Part shown: positions 62,035 to 64,000 of the stretch, one piece after another
How positions within the stretch are numbered: the stretch's first letter is position 1
Layout: the number at the start of each line of letters is the position of its first letter
Assembly: GCF_050269735.1 (NCBI RefSeq)
Contig: NZ_JBNNIX010000001.1
Coordinates: 310,001 to 374,000, forward strand
DNA length: 64,000 bases
Reading direction: 5' to 3'
Source: Paenisporosarcina sp050269735
GTDB lineage: Bacteria; Bacillota; Bacilli; Bacillales_A; Planococcaceae
The notes under the pieces: generated by a model
Told to the model about the DNA's origin: nothing
Seen by the model: the letters and a program-made list of their open reading frames with translations, nothing else
Databases searched by the model: none
Position numbers and translations under genes: made by a program

Positions 62035-63009
62035 TTACTTCTTCTTTTTAGAAACTATACGGCCCAATGCGAATGCACCTGCAAAGACTCCGATTGCTGT
62101 ATTTGTACGTTTGTTGAAGACTTGTTTTACAACAAGGTTCAAGTTTTGCGGACGTTCAGCCAATCTTCTCATGAAGTAACCGTACCAATCATCTCCGAAT
62201 GGTACATATGTGCAGAAGTTATATCCTTCTTTCGCTAAATCCACTTGCATGTCTTTACGGAAACCATATAGCATCTGGAACTCAAATTTATCGTTTGAAA
62301 TTTGATTTTCTTCCACAAACTTCTTCACATGATTAATGACGTTATGGTCATGTGTCGCGATTGACGTGAATTTACCATTCAGTAAATGATATTCAATCAA
62401 TTTGATGTAGTTGGCATCAATTTCTTGTTTTGTTTGGTAAGCGTGTTCAACAGATTCTTTGTATGCACCTTTTACAATACGTAGACGCATATCTTTATAC
62501 TTTTCAATGTCGTCTTGAGCACGGTAGAAGTAAGCTTGGATTACTGTGCCGACATTGCTGTACTTCTCAGAAAGTGTATCAATTAAATCGAATGAAGGTT
62601 GAAGATGACCATAATCCTCCATATCAAGGTTGATATGCATTTCATACTTGCTTGCAGCATCAACGATTTCTAGCAAGTTTTCGTAACAGAAATCATAATC
62701 GATATCTAAACCAAGTTGAGTTGGTTTCAAAGAAATGTGAGCATTAACACCATTCGCTTGAATCGCTTCAATCACTTCTAAAATACTAGCTTTTGCTTTC
62801 AGCGCTTCCGATCTTTCGAAAACGAATTCGCCCAAGTTATCAACTGTTGCACTGATGCCCAACGCGTTTAACTCACGAATGCTTTTGATTGTATCTTCAA
62901 CATTTGTTCCAGCTACAACTGTTTGTGCGCCTAGTTTTAAACCATATTTTTTAGCTGCACTCGTCAGCAATTGGTTTTTGGATAAAGCCATAAATACATC
63001 TTTTAACAT
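62035..63009 (-). CDS. putB: Proline dehydrogenase
   Basis: A 324-residue monofunctional PRODH that oxidises proline to pyrroline-5-carboxylate with FAD. TIM-barrel motifs: ISLKPTQLGLDID near 112, YFYRAQDDI near 173, RIVKGAYKE near 189, ATHDHNV near 229, FEFQMLYGFRKDM near 254 and YVPFGDDWYGYFMRRLAERP near 279-298. ATG 63009 follows AGGAGGC; the longer frame lacks a site. No P5C dehydrogenase gene is adjacent. Confidence 0.94.
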   Translation of the reverse strand: MLKDVFMALSKNQLLTSAAKKYGLKLGAQTVVAGTNVEDTIKSIRELNALGISATVDNLGEFVFERSEALKAKASILEVIEAIQANGVNAHISLKPTQLGLDIDYDFCYENLLEIVDAASKYEMHINLDMEDYGHLQPSFDLIDTLSEKYSNVGTVIQAYFYRAQDDIEKYKDMRLRIVKGAYKESVEHAYQTKQEIDANYIKLIEYHLLNGKFTSIATHDHNVINHVKKFVEENQISNDKFEFQMLYGFRKDMQVDLAKEGYNFCTYVPFGDDWYGYFMRRLAERPQNLNLVVKQVFNKRTNTAIGVFAGAFALGRIVSKKKK

Positions 63010-63386
63010 GATTTTTGCCTCCTGAAAAATATTCATTATATGTTGTCTTGCATCCGTAAAATCACTAATCCTATCATGTGAATCATGATACCGTTTCATT
63101 ATAAATCTTTTTTCACGAACATGTACACTAAACATATCGAAATTGTACGGAAATTCTTTCCTTATAATCTCATACCATCTATTTAATAGTATCTGAAAAA
63201 CATCACAACAGAACGATATCAGAAATAACTGAATTTTAGTGGTTGAAAACGCCTACAATACTCATCATAACGAGAATTCTGGGGGGTACGTAAAGAGACA
63301 AGAAATTCTTGCAGGCAGATAGCTTGATGATTGAAAGTCTACGATATATTATCAACTCAAGATATTAGATTATCGAAAGGATTTTG
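63010..63386. other. Intergenic region with possible cre site
   Basis: Between divergent proline dehydrogenase and flavin oxidoreductase genes. TGAAAACGCCTACA (63244-63257) fits the cre consensus except one base (C for T at position 10), so CcpA control of one of the genes is possible. No gene was seen. Confidence 0.4.
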
Positions 63387-64000
63387 ATGATGACATTAAA
63401 TAAAAAATCTATTCCAGTATCCGTTTTGGATTTGGTTGCAGTACGTGAAGGACAAACACATAAACAAGCAATTGGCGATTTGGTCAGTTTAGCTCAACAT
63501 ACAGAAAAACTTGGTTACCAACGATATTGGCTAACCGAACATCATAATATGCCTGCAGTAATCAGCTCTGCCACTTCCATTCTCATTGGACATGTATTGG
63601 AAAATACCCAATCAATCCGAGTGGGATCAGGTGGAATCATGTTGCCGAATCATGCACCTCTAGTTGTGGCGGAGCAATTTGGGACATTAGAAGCCATTTA
63701 TCCAAAACGGGTGGACTTAGGTTTAGGCCGGGCACCGGGTACAGATATGCGTACAGCTCATGCACTTCGTCGCACGACACAGGAAACGGCTTTTGCGTTT
63801 CCACAAGATGTTGTGGAACTTCAACAATATTTTAAATCCAATGAACAACAAGGTGAAGTTCGTGCTTTTCCAGGCGTAGATGCCAATGTACCGATTTATA
63901 TTCTCGGTTCAAGTACATCAAGTGCTTCGCTGGCTGCTAGACTCGGATTGCCATATGCATTTGCAGCGCACTTTGCACCGGCTCAACTGGAACAAGCACT
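63387..64000 (+). CDS. LLM-class flavin-dependent oxidoreductase, 3' end outside window
   Basis: About 205 residues are visible, running off the right edge. SVLDLVAVREGQTHKQAI near 13 and YQRYWLTEHHNMPAVISSAT near 46 begin the luciferase-like TIM barrel; VGSGGIMLPNHAPLVVAEQF then GTLEAIYPKRVDLGLGRAPG near 78-117 are typical of the YceB-type LLM group (group 1 F420-less, FMN). AAAGGA precedes ATG 63387 or 63390. Substrate unknown. Confidence 0.88.
   Translation, partial: MMTLNKKSIPVSVLDLVAVREGQTHKQAIGDLVSLAQHTEKLGYQRYWLTEHHNMPAVISSATSILIGHVLENTQSIRVGSGGIMLPNHAPLVVAEQFGTLEAIYPKRVDLGLGRAPGTDMRTAHALRRTTQETAFAFPQDVVELQQYFKSNEQQGEVRAFPGVDANVPIYILGSSTSSASLAARLGLPYAFAAHFAPAQLEQA

Overview
The window reads as chromosome of a low-GC, endospore-forming Bacillales, most likely a member of the Planococcaceae (Sporosarcina/Lysinibacillus-like). 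Supporting signs are AAGGAGG-type ribosome binding sites with many GTG/TTG starts, a YhcN/YlaJ-type sporulation lipoprotein, a YqhV homologue, the split sigma factor SigO/RsoA with YvrJ, an intracellular subtilisin, a MecA-like PBP3, and Bacillus-type Fur, GntR and BirA sites. No rRNA, tRNA, CRISPR array or prophage was seen.

Layout. 0-10 kb: a membrane protein, a translationally coupled operon (large SF1 helicase, winged-helix protein, HIT protein), a stand-alone second beta clamp (dnaN paralogue) and a two-gene unknown operon. 9.5-14 kb: rsoA-sigO-yvrJ, intracellular serine protease, PBP3. 14-19 kb: iron uptake, with a ferredoxin-NADP reductase-like protein divergent from a four-gene siderophore ABC transporter across a Fur box. 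19-25 kb: an AT-rich orphan gene between two copies of a direct repeat, then gntR-gntK-gntP with the GntR operator and a probable cre site. 25-34 kb: small accessory and metabolic genes, including biotin transporter bioY behind a BirA-like operator, and a homospermidine synthase-like protein. 34-43 kb: sporulation lipoprotein, glyoxylate shunt (malate synthase G, a small Cys-rich peptide, isocitrate lyase), a polar amino acid ABC transporter, YqhV and a BsuPI-domain lipoprotein. 43-49 kb: methyltransferase, MFS transporter, CHY zinc-finger protein, an intact IS1182-type element with a 9-bp target duplication, and an AraC-type regulator. 49-64 kb: sbcD-sbcC, a LysM-NlpC/P60 cell-wall enzyme that appears to start at ATT, small genes, asparagine synthetase, a SUKH/SMI1 protein, a MazG-like protein, an HD phosphohydrolase, proline dehydrogenase and the start of an LLM-type flavin oxidoreductase.

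The most unusual signal is non-coding. Ten intergenic loci each hold 3-6 degenerate direct repeats with a unit of 21 bp (20-21 in one). The core motif differs between loci but the period does not. Several arrays lie beside copies of a second, GC-rich dispersed element, and two loci share a whole composite module (terminator hairpin, leader, 21-bp array, trailer, dispersed element). I know of no described element that accounts for this, and it is the main candidate for something undescribed here. Function cannot be decided from this window.
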